A stretch of 37,051 nucleotides of DNA from Bacteroidota bacterium (GCA_011042635.1 DQWH01000159.1:1-37051); one strand, 5' to 3'; shown: positions 1 to 8,442, counted from the stretch's first letter. The notes: generated by a model from the letters alone, not told the origin. Translations and numbers: made by a program.

Positions 1-738
1 AATCCGTGTCCCGGTCACTCCCATCACAATAGGCAGGGAATGGTGTCCGTATGTCCGGTCTCCTTCGAAATCTTCCACATCTTTGATGATCTCCCTGGTC
101 AATGTGGTTATGAAGGCGAAAAAGGAAAAGCCCAGAATCCAGTAAACCAGCAGGTCAAAGCTGGCGTTCCATTGCCTCAGAACGGGGGCATAGGCCTGGT
201 TCAGCAGGGGGATCTCAAAAACGGCCACCATAAAGGGGACCAGGGCCGTCAACACGGCTACCAGCAGGTTCCCGATCAGAAACTGCCTTTTATAGGTGGT
301 AGAATAGAACCAGAGCATTCCGGCCACCAGGAAAAACACGATGCTCCACAGGGGTTTTCCCACATAGAAACTCAGGTAAACTCCCATACCCACTCCCACC
401 ACATTGAGTACCATATGGATCAACATGGCAAGTCTTCTGGGAATCACTGTTCCCACCACAACCGATCCGGGGCGGTTCAGCATATCGATCCGGGTATCGA
501 AATAGTCGTTGATCACATATCCTGCCGCCGTGATCAGTATGGTAGAAAGGATCAGGAGCAGAAAGTGGCCCTCCGGCAGTTGAAGTTCAAAACCCGGCTC
601 ACCTGCAAAAGAAGCCGATGCCACCGCATGATCGTATCTGTCCAGCAGGGGGCTGATCACCCCGTGCCTCATCAGGTACTGGGTAGCGGCAATGATCACC
701 AGGTTCGGCAGACGTATCAGTTTGAAAACAGACTTCAT
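1..738 (-). CDS. UbiA-family prenyltransferase (partial, C-terminus beyond window)
   Basis: This is an integral-membrane prenyltransferase that would join an isoprenoid diphosphate to an acceptor. In Bacteroidota this neighbour of the KdsC-like gene is usually annotated as geranylgeranylglycerol-phosphate geranylgeranyltransferase, but the acceptor cannot be read from sequence. My own translation from ATG 738 gives 246 residues with no stop before the edge. It begins MKSVFKLIRLPNLVIIAATQ, has several hydrophobic segments, and shows both aspartate-rich UbiA motifs: NDYFDTRID near residue 76 and KDVEDFEGD near residue 223. These bind Mg2+ and diphosphate in the family. The start lies 10 bp after the kdsC stop, so the two are probably co-transcribed. 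The family assignment is firm; the substrate is inferred from gene context. Confidence 0.88.
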   Translation of the reverse strand, partial: MKSVFKLIRLPNLVIIAATQYLMRHGVISPLLDRYDHAVASASFAGEPGFELQLPEGHFLLLILSTILITAAGYVINDYFDTRIDMLNRPGSVVVGTVIPRRLAMLIHMVLNVVGVGMGVYLSFYVGKPLWSIVFFLVAGMLWFYSTTYKRQFLIGNLLVAVLTALVPFMVAVFEIPLLNQAYAPVLRQWNASFDLLVYWILGFSFFAFITTLTREIIKDVEDFEGDRTYGHHSLPIVMGVTGTRI

Positions 739-748
739 GACGGCCGGT

Positions 749-1270
749 TTACCATCCGAAAGCTTCGCCATTCATCCAGTGGTTGTGAAGCCTGAGCACC
801 TGTTCGATCACATCACGGGCACAACCTTCTCCTCCCTTGAAATGGGAAATGTATCTGGATATCTGTTTGATTTCGGTAACCGCATCTGCCGGACAGGTGG
901 GAAACCCCACCATTTTCATGGCTTCCAGATCGGGAATATCATCTCCCATGTACAGAATGGTCATGGGATCCAGATCGTATTTCCCGATATAATCCTCCAG
1001 GTCGTTTTTTTTATACCGGGAATCGAGATAAATATCGGTCACGCCCAGCCCTTCATACCTCAGCCTGACGGCTTCCGATCTTCCCCCCGTGATAATACCC
1101 ACCCGGTAGCCCTTTTTAACGGCCAGCTTAATGGCATAGCCATCACGCACATTGATCGAGCGCATGGGCTCTCCTTCGGGATCCATCGGAATGGTCTGGG
1201 TTGACAGCACACCGTCCACATCAAACACGAAGGCATTCACCTTTCTCAGTTCTTCTTTGAAATTGCTCAT
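749..1270 (-). CDS. kdsC: KdsC-like HAD phosphatase (3-deoxy-D-manno-octulosonate 8-phosphate phosphatase family)
   Basis: This is a 173-residue, capless C0-type HAD phosphatase. KdsC releases phosphate from Kdo-8-phosphate during synthesis of the lipopolysaccharide core sugar Kdo and works as a cytosolic tetramer. The nucleophile motif FDVDGVLS is at residues 16-23 (Asp17 and Asp19). Motif II is the threonine in GIITGG, and motif IV is MGDDIPDLEAM. Length and motif spacing match KdsC/YrbI rather than larger HAD enzymes. The ATG overlaps the stop of the upstream DUF2520 gene by 4 bp (1267-1270), which indicates translational coupling. The phosphatase fold is certain; Kdo-8-P as substrate rests on family similarity only, because no other Kdo gene lies in the window. 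Confidence 0.85.
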   Translation of the reverse strand: MSNFKEELRKVNAFVFDVDGVLSTQTIPMDPEGEPMRSINVRDGYAIKLAVKKGYRVGIITGGRSEAVRLRYEGLGVTDIYLDSRYKKNDLEDYIGKYDLDPMTILYMGDDIPDLEAMKMVGFPTCPADAVTEIKQISRYISHFKGGEGCARDVIEQVLRLHNHWMNGEAFGW

Positions 1271-2061
1271 GATGTGTCTTTCCTGTTTTTTGTCCTGATA
1301 ATATCATCCGATAATAGTCTGTAGATTTCCTTCCGGCCGGCGTCATGGCCCAGGAAACCCAGGTGTTTCTCAATGACCCGGCGGTCGTTTCGCACAGCCG
1401 GACCGGTCTGCGCATTTTCCGGGCCCATTTCCAGGGATTTTTCCATGGTTTCCCGGATCAGGGATTCCAGAGCATAAATGGACAGCCCGTTGCGCTTCAG
1501 GATATCTCCCGCAATCCGGTAAAGGTGGTTCTGAAAATTCGAGGCGAATACCGCCGCCACATGCAATGAGAGTCTGACCTCCGAATCCGCTTCGGTGACA
1601 TGATCGCTGATTTTGCCGGCCAGCTGTCGAATGGCCTCCAGGGTGGAACCGGTACTGCCTTCAATAAAGAGCGGAATTTGCCTGAAATCCAGCAGACGGT
1701 TCCGGGTAAATGTCTGCAGGGGATAGATCACCCCGTACTCAGGGGAAAACGCACCCAGCACGGATGCCGGAATACTTCCGGAAGTATGGATAAGTATCCG
1801 GATGGTTTTCCCCAGGGCGCCGAGGACCTGCGGAACGGCATCATCGGAAACGGCTATGACCACCGCCTGGGATTGGGGATTAATGGCAGCGGGGAATTTA
1901 CCCGAAGGGATATTCCGGGTGGATGCCAGCCGGGCAGCCGACACACCGGTTCTGCTGAACACCTCCATGACCTGTACCCCCGCATCCAGCAGAGCCGGTA
2001 TAAGGTGACTGGCCAGGTTGCCGGCTCCGATGAATGAAACCCTTTGGATCATTCTCTGCAT
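1267..2061 (-). CDS. Rossmann-like / DUF2520 domain protein
   Basis: The product has 264 residues. The N-terminus carries a dinucleotide-binding Rossmann motif, FIGAGNLASHLIPALL (about residues 10-25). The middle reads like a pyrroline-5-carboxylate-reductase or ketopantoate-reductase type NAD(P) domain, with IAVSDDAVPQVL and a HTSGSIPASVLG stretch. The C-terminal half is the helical DUF2520 domain (LHVAAVFASNFQNHLYRIAG). Such proteins are annotated as NAD(P)-binding oxidoreductases of unknown substrate. In Bacteroidota this gene commonly sits next to the KdsC-like gene, as here. An alternative ATG at 2052 gives an N-terminus closer to relatives (MIQRVSFIGAGN). It lies 21 bp after the lipoprotein gene and shares 4 bp with kdsC. 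The substrate is unknown. Confidence 0.85.
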   Translation of the reverse strand: MQRMIQRVSFIGAGNLASHLIPALLDAGVQVMEVFSRTGVSAARLASTRNIPSGKFPAAINPQSQAVVIAVSDDAVPQVLGALGKTIRILIHTSGSIPASVLGAFSPEYGVIYPLQTFTRNRLLDFRQIPLFIEGSTGSTLEAIRQLAGKISDHVTEADSEVRLSLHVAAVFASNFQNHLYRIAGDILKRNGLSIYALESLIRETMEKSLEMGPENAQTGPAVRNDRRVIEKHLGFLGHDAGRKEIYRLLSDDIIRTKNRKDTS

Positions 2062-2082
2062 ACAAAGCCGTTTTTGCCGGTA

Positions 2083-2475
2083 TTATTCGGCATTCTCGAT
2101 CTCAATCAGCACCAGGTCGTACAGATAGTAAGCGTAAGGATTATAAAGCTTATAGCAATCATCCTTCGCTTCACCGGAGAAGTACACCACCACCGGTTCC
2201 GGATATTGCTGGTCATACCGTTCTATGGCCAGGTCGCGGATATCTTCAGGCACATCCTCTGGATTGCACAGGGTAAATTTTCCCTGGATGTACAGGGCAT
2301 TAATATAGCCGTATTCCGCGTTCTCCATGTACAACTCTCCTGCTTCCCTGTCTACATGGAATTTGGTTTCCGAATCACAACCACATTTTTCTTTTCCGCA
2401 TCCGGAGAGATGGATCAGAGATCCAAGGACAAGAAGCAGAATAACGGCTGGAAAGGTTCTTCTCATCTGGCTCAA
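2083..2475 (-). CDS. Small cysteine-rich lipoprotein of unknown function
   Basis: I do not recognise this 130-residue protein as a named family. It starts with a signal peptide (positive MSQMRR, then a hydrophobic stretch) ending in the lipobox LSGC around residues 23-26, so the mature protein should be lipid-anchored. Immediately after the lipobox are two more cysteines in CGKEKCGC, a spacing that could bind a metal or form a disulfide. The rest is acidic and tyrosine-rich, with pairs such as YAYYLYD near the C-terminus. No catalytic motif is visible. It lies 64 bp downstream of the acyl-CoA dehydrogenase and 21 bp upstream of the DUF2520 gene, all in one direction, so it is probably read in the same operon. 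A second possible start is Met4 at 2466. Confidence 0.75.
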   Translation of the reverse strand: MSQMRRTFPAVILLLVLGSLIHLSGCGKEKCGCDSETKFHVDREAGELYMENAEYGYINALYIQGKFTLCNPEDVPEDIRDLAIERYDQQYPEPVVVYFSGEAKDDCYKLYNPYAYYLYDLVLIEIENAE

Positions 2476-2539
2476 GTATGTTTTCCCAAAAGTACCAAAA
2501 AAAATCGGGTTTCAAGGGTGCCTTCGGGAAAACAAAAGA

Positions 2540-4321
2540 TTACAGCCGGTAGCTGTTGTCTTCTATCAGACGGGACGCAATACGCCGGCGAGCTTCCTTC
2601 ACATTCACAGGAGCCGTATGTGTCAGCCTGCGCAGGGCTTCTTCCATTTCTTTCAGCCGGTTCCCTTCGGCAAATGACTGCAGGGCATCGGTGCCGTTCT
2701 TCAGCATAATGAAAGCCGCATGGTGCATAAACACATCCAGTATATCACGGTATATCCCTGTGTTTTCCTCTCCTTTCATGGCAGCCAGTTTCTGCACCCT
2801 CAGCACGGCGGATTCAGCCGCATAGGTTTCCATGATCATATCGGCCAGGTTGTTCATGATCTCCTGTTCGAAGGGCAGTTTTCTTTCGAAGAAGGAGGAA
2901 GCGGCACCGGCTACCAGGAGAACGGCTTTCTTGAAATTACGCACTACCTGTTTCTTCTGTTCATCGTAGGTCATTCCCTCAAAAACCGGATATTCCACCG
3001 ACAGAAGATCATTGAGCAATTCGTTGGCAGGAGTGAACAGGTCGTATTCCCCTTTCTTTGAATGTTTCAGGGTAAGATCGGTCACCAGCAAGCGGTTGAT
3101 TTCGTTGGTTCCCTCGAAAATACGGTTGATGCGTGAGTCGCGGTACGACTTCTCGACGAGGGTTTCGGAAGAGTAACCCATACCGCCGAATATCTGCACT
3201 GCCTCGTCAACAATGTAATCAAGGGCTTCGGAGCTGAACACTTTCAGGAAAGCAGCTTCAATGTTATACCGGGCAATGCCTTCGATGGTGGCTCTGGCTT
3301 TATCCAATCCGTCCTGTACCAGTTCATTAATTGCATCATCGATGTTCCTGCTTACCCGGTACACAGAAGATTCGGTAACAAAATGCCGGACAGCCTGTTC
3401 GGCCAGCTTATGCTGTATGGCACCGAAGGAGGAGATCAGCTGTCCAAACTGTTTCCGCTCATTGGCGTACCGAATGGATTCGTTGATGGCTGTTCTGGAA
3501 GCACCCAGCACATTGGCTCCCAGCTTGATCCTTCCCATGTGGAGAATATTCAGAGCGATACGGTATCCACCTCCCCTTTCGCCGATCAGATTTTCCACCG
3601 GCACTTTCACATCGTTAAAAAAGAGCTGAACCGTGGAAGAACCCTTGATCCCCATTTTGTGCTCTTCCGGATTCCTGACCACACCGGGAGAATGGGCATC
3701 CACTAAGAACGCACTGAGGCAGCGATCGTTGTCAATTTTGGCAAATACCGTCAGCAGATCGGCAAACCCCCCGTTGGTGATCCACATTTTCTGGCCGTTC
3801 AGAATGTAATGCTTACCGTCTTCCGAAAGGGTGGCACTGGTTTTTCCGGCATTGGCATCGGAACCGGCCCCCGGTTCGGTGAGGCAGTAAGCGGTGAGCA
3901 GTTCGCCTGTCACCATCTTTGGAATGTATTTGCGCCTGAGCTCATCGCTTCCGTAATACAGCAGGGGACAGGTACCGATACCTGTGTGGGCTGAAAAAGC
4001 CACCGAAAAAGAGAAACCCGCGCCCATTACCTCGCTCGACAGCATGGTGGTCACAAAATCCTGTCCGAACCCTTCGTACTCCTCCGGCACGGAGATTCCC
4101 AGCAGTCCGAGTTCTCCGGCTTTCTTGAGCAGGGAAGGCATAAGGCCTTTTTCCTGCTGATCAATCCGGTCGAGTACCGGGAACACTTCCGTTTCCAGGA
4201 AATCACGGCAGGTAGAAGCAATCATCCGTTGTTCCTCATTGAATTCTTCGGGGATAAAAATGTCTTCGGGCAGGGTATCCCTTACCAGAAATTCACCACT
4301 TTTGAGTGCTTTTTTTTCCAT
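2540..4321 (-). CDS. Acyl-CoA dehydrogenase family protein (long form)
   Basis: This FAD enzyme introduces the alpha-beta double bond into an acyl-CoA thioester and hands the electrons to ETF, whose genes lie in the same cluster. At 593 residues it is about 200 longer than short-chain enzymes, because of a C-terminal helical extension (from about residue 420) like that of VLCAD-type and Bacillus FadE-like proteins. FAD/substrate motifs are visible at YCLTEPGAGSD (145-155) and MWITNGGFADL (179-189). The signature FGGMGYSSETLVEKSYRDSR (378-397) is followed by RIFEGTNEINR, in which Glu403 is at the usual catalytic-base position. The gene follows the CCG-domain gene by 20 bp. Acyl chain length or amino-acid-derived substrate cannot be told from sequence. 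Confidence 0.93.
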   Translation of the reverse strand: MEKKALKSGEFLVRDTLPEDIFIPEEFNEEQRMIASTCRDFLETEVFPVLDRIDQQEKGLMPSLLKKAGELGLLGISVPEEYEGFGQDFVTTMLSSEVMGAGFSFSVAFSAHTGIGTCPLLYYGSDELRRKYIPKMVTGELLTAYCLTEPGAGSDANAGKTSATLSEDGKHYILNGQKMWITNGGFADLLTVFAKIDNDRCLSAFLVDAHSPGVVRNPEEHKMGIKGSSTVQLFFNDVKVPVENLIGERGGGYRIALNILHMGRIKLGANVLGASRTAINESIRYANERKQFGQLISSFGAIQHKLAEQAVRHFVTESSVYRVSRNIDDAINELVQDGLDKARATIEGIARYNIEAAFLKVFSSEALDYIVDEAVQIFGGMGYSSETLVEKSYRDSRINRIFEGTNEINRLLVTDLTLKHSKKGEYDLFTPANELLNDLLSVEYPVFEGMTYDEQKKQVVRNFKKAVLLVAGAASSFFERKLPFEQEIMNNLADMIMETYAAESAVLRVQKLAAMKGEENTGIYRDILDVFMHHAAFIMLKNGTDALQSFAEGNRLKEMEEALRRLTHTAPVNVKEARRRIASRLIEDNSYRL

Positions 4322-4341
4322 TTTTTTCAGATTCAGTTATT

Positions 4342-5145
4342 TTACAATCCAAGAGAAAGGGCCACCATTTCGGCAATGTCGTATATTTTCACTTCCTCTT
4401 CCCTATTTTTGTATTTGATCCCGTCGGTCAGCATGACCATACAGTAAGGGCAGGCGGTCACAACAATCCCGGCACCTGTCGAAAGAGCTTCTTCCGTTCT
4501 TTCGATAAAAATCTCCTTATCACCCGGTTCTGCTTCCTTGAACATCTGCCCCCCTCCGGCTCCGCAACACAGAGCAAAGCTCCTGTTCCTGGGCATTTCG
4601 GCAATTTTCGCACCCAGTTCTCCGAGCACCATACGCGGGGCTTCGTATTCGCCGTTCCCCCTTCCCAGATAACAGGGATCGTGATAGGTCACCATGCAAT
4701 CCCTGAAAACGTTCCTGCCGGGTGTTAATTTACCCTCACGGACCAGATCAAGCAGGAATCGCGTATGGTGGGTCACTTCATAATGGCCTCCGAAATCGGG
4801 GTATTCATTTTTGAATGTGTTATAGGCATGGGGATCGCAGGTAAGGATTTTTTTTACTCCGTACCGGTTGAACAGATCAATATTGGAAAGGGCCTGCATC
4901 TGGAACAACATTTCATTCCCCGCCCTGCGGGCCACATCTCCCGAGGAAGATTCTTCGGTACCGAGTACGGCATAATCCACATGCAAAAAGGTGAGTATCT
5001 TCACAAACGCACGCGTGACATGCTTGTAACGGTCGTCATAGGCGCCGGCGCTGCCCACCCACAGCAGGTATTCCGGTTTCTCGCCCCGGGCTGCCAGATC
5101 GGCCATCACGGGAACGTTGATTTTTGTTTTTCCTGTAGCGTTCAT
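4342..5145 (-). CDS. CCG-domain (Fe-S)-binding subunit of an ETF:quinone oxidoreductase-like complex
   Basis: This is a 267-residue, HdrB/GlcF-like cytosolic protein built of two CCG (DUF224) domains, which in relatives ligate a non-cubane [4Fe-4S] cluster. The C-terminal domain is intact: HDPCYLGRG (Cys158), LCCGAGGG (Cys193-194) and ACPYC (Cys232, Cys235). The N-terminal domain is degenerate. Ser32 stands where VGC is expected, Ser67-68 where ESC is expected, and TCDPHA replaces the CPHC pair. An upstream ATG at 5187 would overlap the preceding gene by 31 bp; I chose ATG 5145, which leaves an 11-bp gap and removes an atypical N-terminus. It should dock on the membrane partner encoded immediately upstream and pass electrons to or from ETF. 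Confidence 0.88.
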   Translation of the reverse strand: MNATGKTKINVPVMADLAARGEKPEYLLWVGSAGAYDDRYKHVTRAFVKILTFLHVDYAVLGTEESSSGDVARRAGNEMLFQMQALSNIDLFNRYGVKKILTCDPHAYNTFKNEYPDFGGHYEVTHHTRFLLDLVREGKLTPGRNVFRDCMVTYHDPCYLGRGNGEYEAPRMVLGELGAKIAEMPRNRSFALCCGAGGGQMFKEAEPGDKEIFIERTEEALSTGAGIVVTACPYCMVMLTDGIKYKNREEEVKIYDIAEMVALSLGL

Positions 5146-5156
5146 GGTATTCCGAT

Positions 5157-6476
5157 TCAGGCGTTTATATAAAGTTCTTCCGCCCACAGCATTCTGTCTT
5201 CCCGGGGATACTGCCAGGGTGCCCCGTTATTTTCAATGTTCGTAAACACCGCATTGAGTCCGGCCGGACCACTGGCTTCCTCCATCACCAGGTAGCGCCG
5301 CATATCCACAATCAGGACGGGATGGTTTATATTGAGGGGACATTCCCGGGCACAGGCATTACAGGTGGTACAGGCCCACAGTTCTTCTTCCGTCACATAA
5401 TCACGCAGTAACGAACGGGCATCGTCAAAATCTTTTCCCTGTCTGATCAGGCCGGGACCTTTCTCCTTCATACGGGCCCGGACATTCATAATAATCTTGC
5501 GGGGGCTGAGCTTTTTCCCCGTAAGATGGGCGGGGCAAACGGCCGTACACCTTCCGCACTCGGTACATGACAAGGCATCCAGGTAACTCTTCCAGGTAAT
5601 GTCTTCCACATCCTTCACCCCGAAACGTTCCAGTTCCGCCGGTTCGCCGGAAGAATCCTCTTCGGTGCCGGGATGTAGCATGGCCCGAATTTCCCGGGTG
5701 ATATGCGGCATATTGGGCAATTTCCCCAGCGGATCAAGCCGGCTCAGGAACACGTTCGGAACAGACATGAACACATGGAAATGCTTGGAATAGGGCAGGA
5801 TATTGGCAAAAAGGAAGATCAGCAGAATATGGGCCCACCAGTTGATTTCATGAGCCCGGTATACCGTTGTCACTAAAAGGTCGCTTCCCAGGAAGGAAGA
5901 TATCAGGCTGCTTACCGGGAACACGCCTTTTTGTTCAAAGCCTGCCAGAGCAGTGTATGTAACATAGGCTGTATTCATTCCCAGCAGGGTGATCATGAGC
6001 AAACCAATCAGGCTGAGAGCCAGGATGGCATCCAGATGAGAAGTATGCTTCATTTCTTCGCCCCGGAAGCGGGGAATGTCCATTGCCACACGGCGTATCA
6101 GGAATGCGATCACAGCCACCAGCACTATAAGGGCAAAAACATCACCTAAGGCAATAATGACATCGTACACAGGACCCAGAACAGCCAGGAAGCGTTCGGT
6201 ACCGGCCAGTCCGTCAATCACCATTTCAATACTGCCGAACAGAATCGCCAGAAATCCCCAGAAAACCAAGGCATGCATCAAACCCACCACCGGACGGCGG
6301 AACATTTTATTCTGCCCGAAGACCTCGGTGAGTACCAGTTTGAACCGTCTGCCCCAATCTTTAACCGGAAAAGCAGGTTTTGTCAGTCTGAAGAAAGCCA
6401 CAATCCGTGCAACGGTCAAGGAAAATACGCCCAGAGTGATCAGAAGGGTAAGGGCAAAAACAACCTGTTTTGACAT
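5157..6476 (-). CDS. Membrane Fe-S oxidoreductase, NarI/HdrC-like (ETF:quinone oxidoreductase-like membrane subunit)
   Basis: The product has 439 residues. The N-terminal half (about 1-245) has roughly five membrane segments, at approximately 4-28, 62-87, 97-128, 147-174 and 212-240. It resembles nitrate-reductase gamma-type cytochrome b subunits; histidines at 68, 209, 216, 232 and 234 are candidate heme ligands. A C-terminal ferredoxin-like domain has two complete 4Fe-4S motifs: CTECGRCTAVCP (Cys304, 307, 310, 314) and CTTCNACARECP (Cys369, 372, 375, 379). With the CCG protein 11 bp downstream and etfAB upstream, this matches a split version of the ETF:(methyl)menaquinone oxidoreductase type, which is normally a single polypeptide with membrane, ferredoxin and CCG parts. 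Electron flow from ETF to menaquinone is inferred. Confidence 0.88.
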   Translation of the reverse strand: MSKQVVFALTLLITLGVFSLTVARIVAFFRLTKPAFPVKDWGRRFKLVLTEVFGQNKMFRRPVVGLMHALVFWGFLAILFGSIEMVIDGLAGTERFLAVLGPVYDVIIALGDVFALIVLVAVIAFLIRRVAMDIPRFRGEEMKHTSHLDAILALSLIGLLMITLLGMNTAYVTYTALAGFEQKGVFPVSSLISSFLGSDLLVTTVYRAHEINWWAHILLIFLFANILPYSKHFHVFMSVPNVFLSRLDPLGKLPNMPHITREIRAMLHPGTEEDSSGEPAELERFGVKDVEDITWKSYLDALSCTECGRCTAVCPAHLTGKKLSPRKIIMNVRARMKEKGPGLIRQGKDFDDARSLLRDYVTEEELWACTTCNACARECPLNINHPVLIVDMRRYLVMEEASGPAGLNAVFTNIENNGAPWQYPREDRMLWAEELYINA

Positions 6477-6532
6477 AGTAATCAGCTTTTTTTGCCGGGA
6501 AAATCAGGTCCCGAATGATGAAAGCACAGGGG

Positions 6533-7501
6533 TCAGGATTTTTTCAATTCCTCCACAGCCCGGGTAAATTCGGGCACCACCTTGAATGCATCCCCCACGA
6601 TTCCGTAATCGGCCATCTCGAAAATGGGGGCATCGGGATCTTTATTGATAGCCACGATATATTTTGAACCCCTTACCCCTGCCATATGCTGAATAGCTCC
6701 GGAAATACCCACGGCAATATAGAGACTGGGAGCAATGATTTTGCCGGTTTGGCCGGTATGTTCGGAATGGGGTCTCCAGCCTTCATCGGAAACGGGGCGG
6801 GAACAGGCGGTTGCCGCATGCAGCACTCCGGCCAGTTCTTCCAGCATGGTCCAGTTTTCAGAGCCTTTCATTCCCCTGCCGCCGGAAACCACAATATCGG
6901 CATCGGTCAGCAGGATTTTGCCGGTTTGTTTCTGGACGTCTTCCACACGTATGGCCGGTTTCTCAGCCTTTTCGGCCACAAAATCCTTTATCTCCGGTTG
7001 TTTTTCATTCTCATGTATGCCATACGAATTCTGCATCAGTGTCAGCACCCGTGTTTCCGTACGGAGGGCGATGCGGGCAAATGCATTCCCGTTAAACACT
7101 TTTTTCTTCACCACAAAAGGTTCATGACTTTCGGGAAGTGCCACCACCGCAGCACCCAGAGCCGCTTTCAGCCTGGCCGAAAGACACGGAGCCAGCGCCT
7201 TCCCCGCATTGTTATGAGCCAGCGCCACCGTACGGGAACCGGTTTTTTCCACCGCTTCGGCTATCACCGAGGCAAATACCCGGTTATCCAGGAAGGTATA
7301 TTCCTCCCCTTCCACCTTCCATATCTTTTCAGCCCCGAACCGGCCCAGTTTGGCCAGTTCCTCCTCATCTACCTTTCCGACGGAGAGGACGTTCACTTCT
7401 CCTCCGGTCAATGAGGCTATTCCCGAAGCATAAGAAACCAGTTCATGGGTAATTTTCTTGAATTTCCCGTCCCAGTTTTCGGCATATACTAAAACAGACA
7501 T
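6533..7501 (-). CDS. etfA: Electron transfer flavoprotein, alpha subunit
   Basis: EtfA (322 residues) pairs with EtfB to carry electrons from acyl-CoA dehydrogenases; its C-terminal domain holds the FAD. That domain is well conserved: VVSGGRGMKG (about 208-217), ACSRPVSDEGW, HTGQTGKIIAPSLYIAVGIS and VAINKDPDAPIF followed by ADYGIVGD. The N-terminal domain is the usual ETF alpha/beta fold, beginning MSVLVYAENWDGK. It follows etfB by 30 bp and precedes the membrane Fe-S subunit by 56 bp. I cannot tell from these motifs whether the ETF is a simple carrier or flavin-based bifurcating; linkage to a quinone-reductase-like complex favours the simple route. Confidence 0.95.
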   Translation of the reverse strand: MSVLVYAENWDGKFKKITHELVSYASGIASLTGGEVNVLSVGKVDEEELAKLGRFGAEKIWKVEGEEYTFLDNRVFASVIAEAVEKTGSRTVALAHNNAGKALAPCLSARLKAALGAAVVALPESHEPFVVKKKVFNGNAFARIALRTETRVLTLMQNSYGIHENEKQPEIKDFVAEKAEKPAIRVEDVQKQTGKILLTDADIVVSGGRGMKGSENWTMLEELAGVLHAATACSRPVSDEGWRPHSEHTGQTGKIIAPSLYIAVGISGAIQHMAGVRGSKYIVAINKDPDAPIFEMADYGIVGDAFKVVPEFTRAVEELKKS

Positions 7502-7531
7502 ATCGGTATCTTTGAATATTTTACAATGGAT

Positions 7532-8281
7532 TCAGATAACTTTCGCTTCTTTGTGAAGCAATTCGGCGAGTTCTTTTACCTGGTCAGGATCCAGTTTCCT
7601 GCATGGAGGTTTGGGTGCCGGTGTTTCAAAACCGAGGTACTCGGTCAGTGGGTTCACTTCCACAGCCGGCACCACCTGCAGGGGTTTTTGTTTGGCCATC
7701 ATGATCCCCCGCATGGAAGGGATCCTCGGTTCTCTGGCGATTCCTTTCTGTACAATGGCTACCATAGGTGATTCGGCATAAATCTTTTCCACTCCCCCGT
7801 CGATGTCCCTGCACAGGAGCCATCCTTCACCGGCCGGTTCAATTCCTGATACCGCTGAGACGGATGTTACGGAAAGCAGTTCGGCCAGCATGCCTCCCAC
7901 AGCGGAATTGTTGTAATCGCTTGATTCGATACCACAGAAAATCAGATCAAAGGGATACTGCCTGAAGGCTGCAGCCAGTTGCGAGGCCACCGAAAAAGCA
8001 TCGGCGGGATCTGCATCCACCCGGATGGCACTGTCTGCCCCGATGGCCATGGCCTTCCTGAGGGTAGGATCGGCTTCGGTTCTTCCCACATGCACAACCG
8101 TGACTTTTTCCACCCTGCCGGCAGATGCTTCCTTGATTTCGAGAGCCCGGGTCAGGGCCAGTTCATCCCAGGGATTAATGATCCACTGCACCCCGTTGGT
8201 ATCCAACTGGGTGTTGTTGTCCACGAACCGGATACGGGTGGTGGTATCGGGAACATGACTCAGACATACAGCAATTTTCAT
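7532..8281 (-). CDS. etfB: Electron transfer flavoprotein, beta subunit
   Basis: EtfB (249 residues) is the partner of EtfA. It starts MKIAVCLSHVPDTTTRIRF, the usual ETF-beta opening. It has the ALRKAMAIGAD-type region (LRKAMAIGADSAIRVD) and the nucleotide-binding region GIESSDYNNSAVGGMLAELL (about 117-136). It is the first gene of the cluster; a promoter-like TATATTTG lies about 155 bp upstream at 8435-8442 and no other gene intervenes. The long leader (about 150 nt) contains no clear regulatory fold that I could identify. Confidence 0.95.
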   Translation of the reverse strand: MKIAVCLSHVPDTTTRIRFVDNNTQLDTNGVQWIINPWDELALTRALEIKEASAGRVEKVTVVHVGRTEADPTLRKAMAIGADSAIRVDADPADAFSVASQLAAAFRQYPFDLIFCGIESSDYNNSAVGGMLAELLSVTSVSAVSGIEPAGEGWLLCRDIDGGVEKIYAESPMVAIVQKGIAREPRIPSMRGIMMAKQKPLQVVPAVEVNPLTEYLGFETPAPKPPCRKLDPDQVKELAELLHKEAKVI

Positions 8282-8434
8282 CGGATGATGATTTATGGTT
8301 TATTGATGGTTGTTCCTTATTGCAAAAAATCCCGGCTTTCCGTATTCCTCCGGCTCAGACAGGCAGCCCTGTTCCTTCCGGCTTTCCGTCCGTCTGGGGT
8401 TATTTCATCTCCGGCCGGGCTTTTTTATGGTGGA

Positions 8435-8442
8435 CAAATATA
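8435..8442 (-). promoter_or_regulatory. Candidate -7 box for the etfBA operon
   Basis: The minus strand reads TATATTTG, a perfect match to the Bacteroidota -7 consensus TAnnTTTG. No TTTG is found at the usual 19-bp spacing upstream, so this is weaker than the promoters at 22107 and 23669. It would start RNA near 8428 and give a leader of roughly 147 nt before etfB. It lies between that gene and the terminator at 8504-8535. Confidence 0.5.

Noticed and set aside
2480-2533. 8-bp inverted repeat (GTTTTCCC/GGGAAAAC) after the acyl-CoA dehydrogenase
   Set aside because: The 38-nt loop is long and no T-run follows the second arm in the transcribed direction, so it is not a convincing terminator.
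8282-8434. Riboswitch in the long etfB leader
   Set aside because: No recognisable aptamer or terminator/antiterminator pair was found by eye; the leader looks unstructured.
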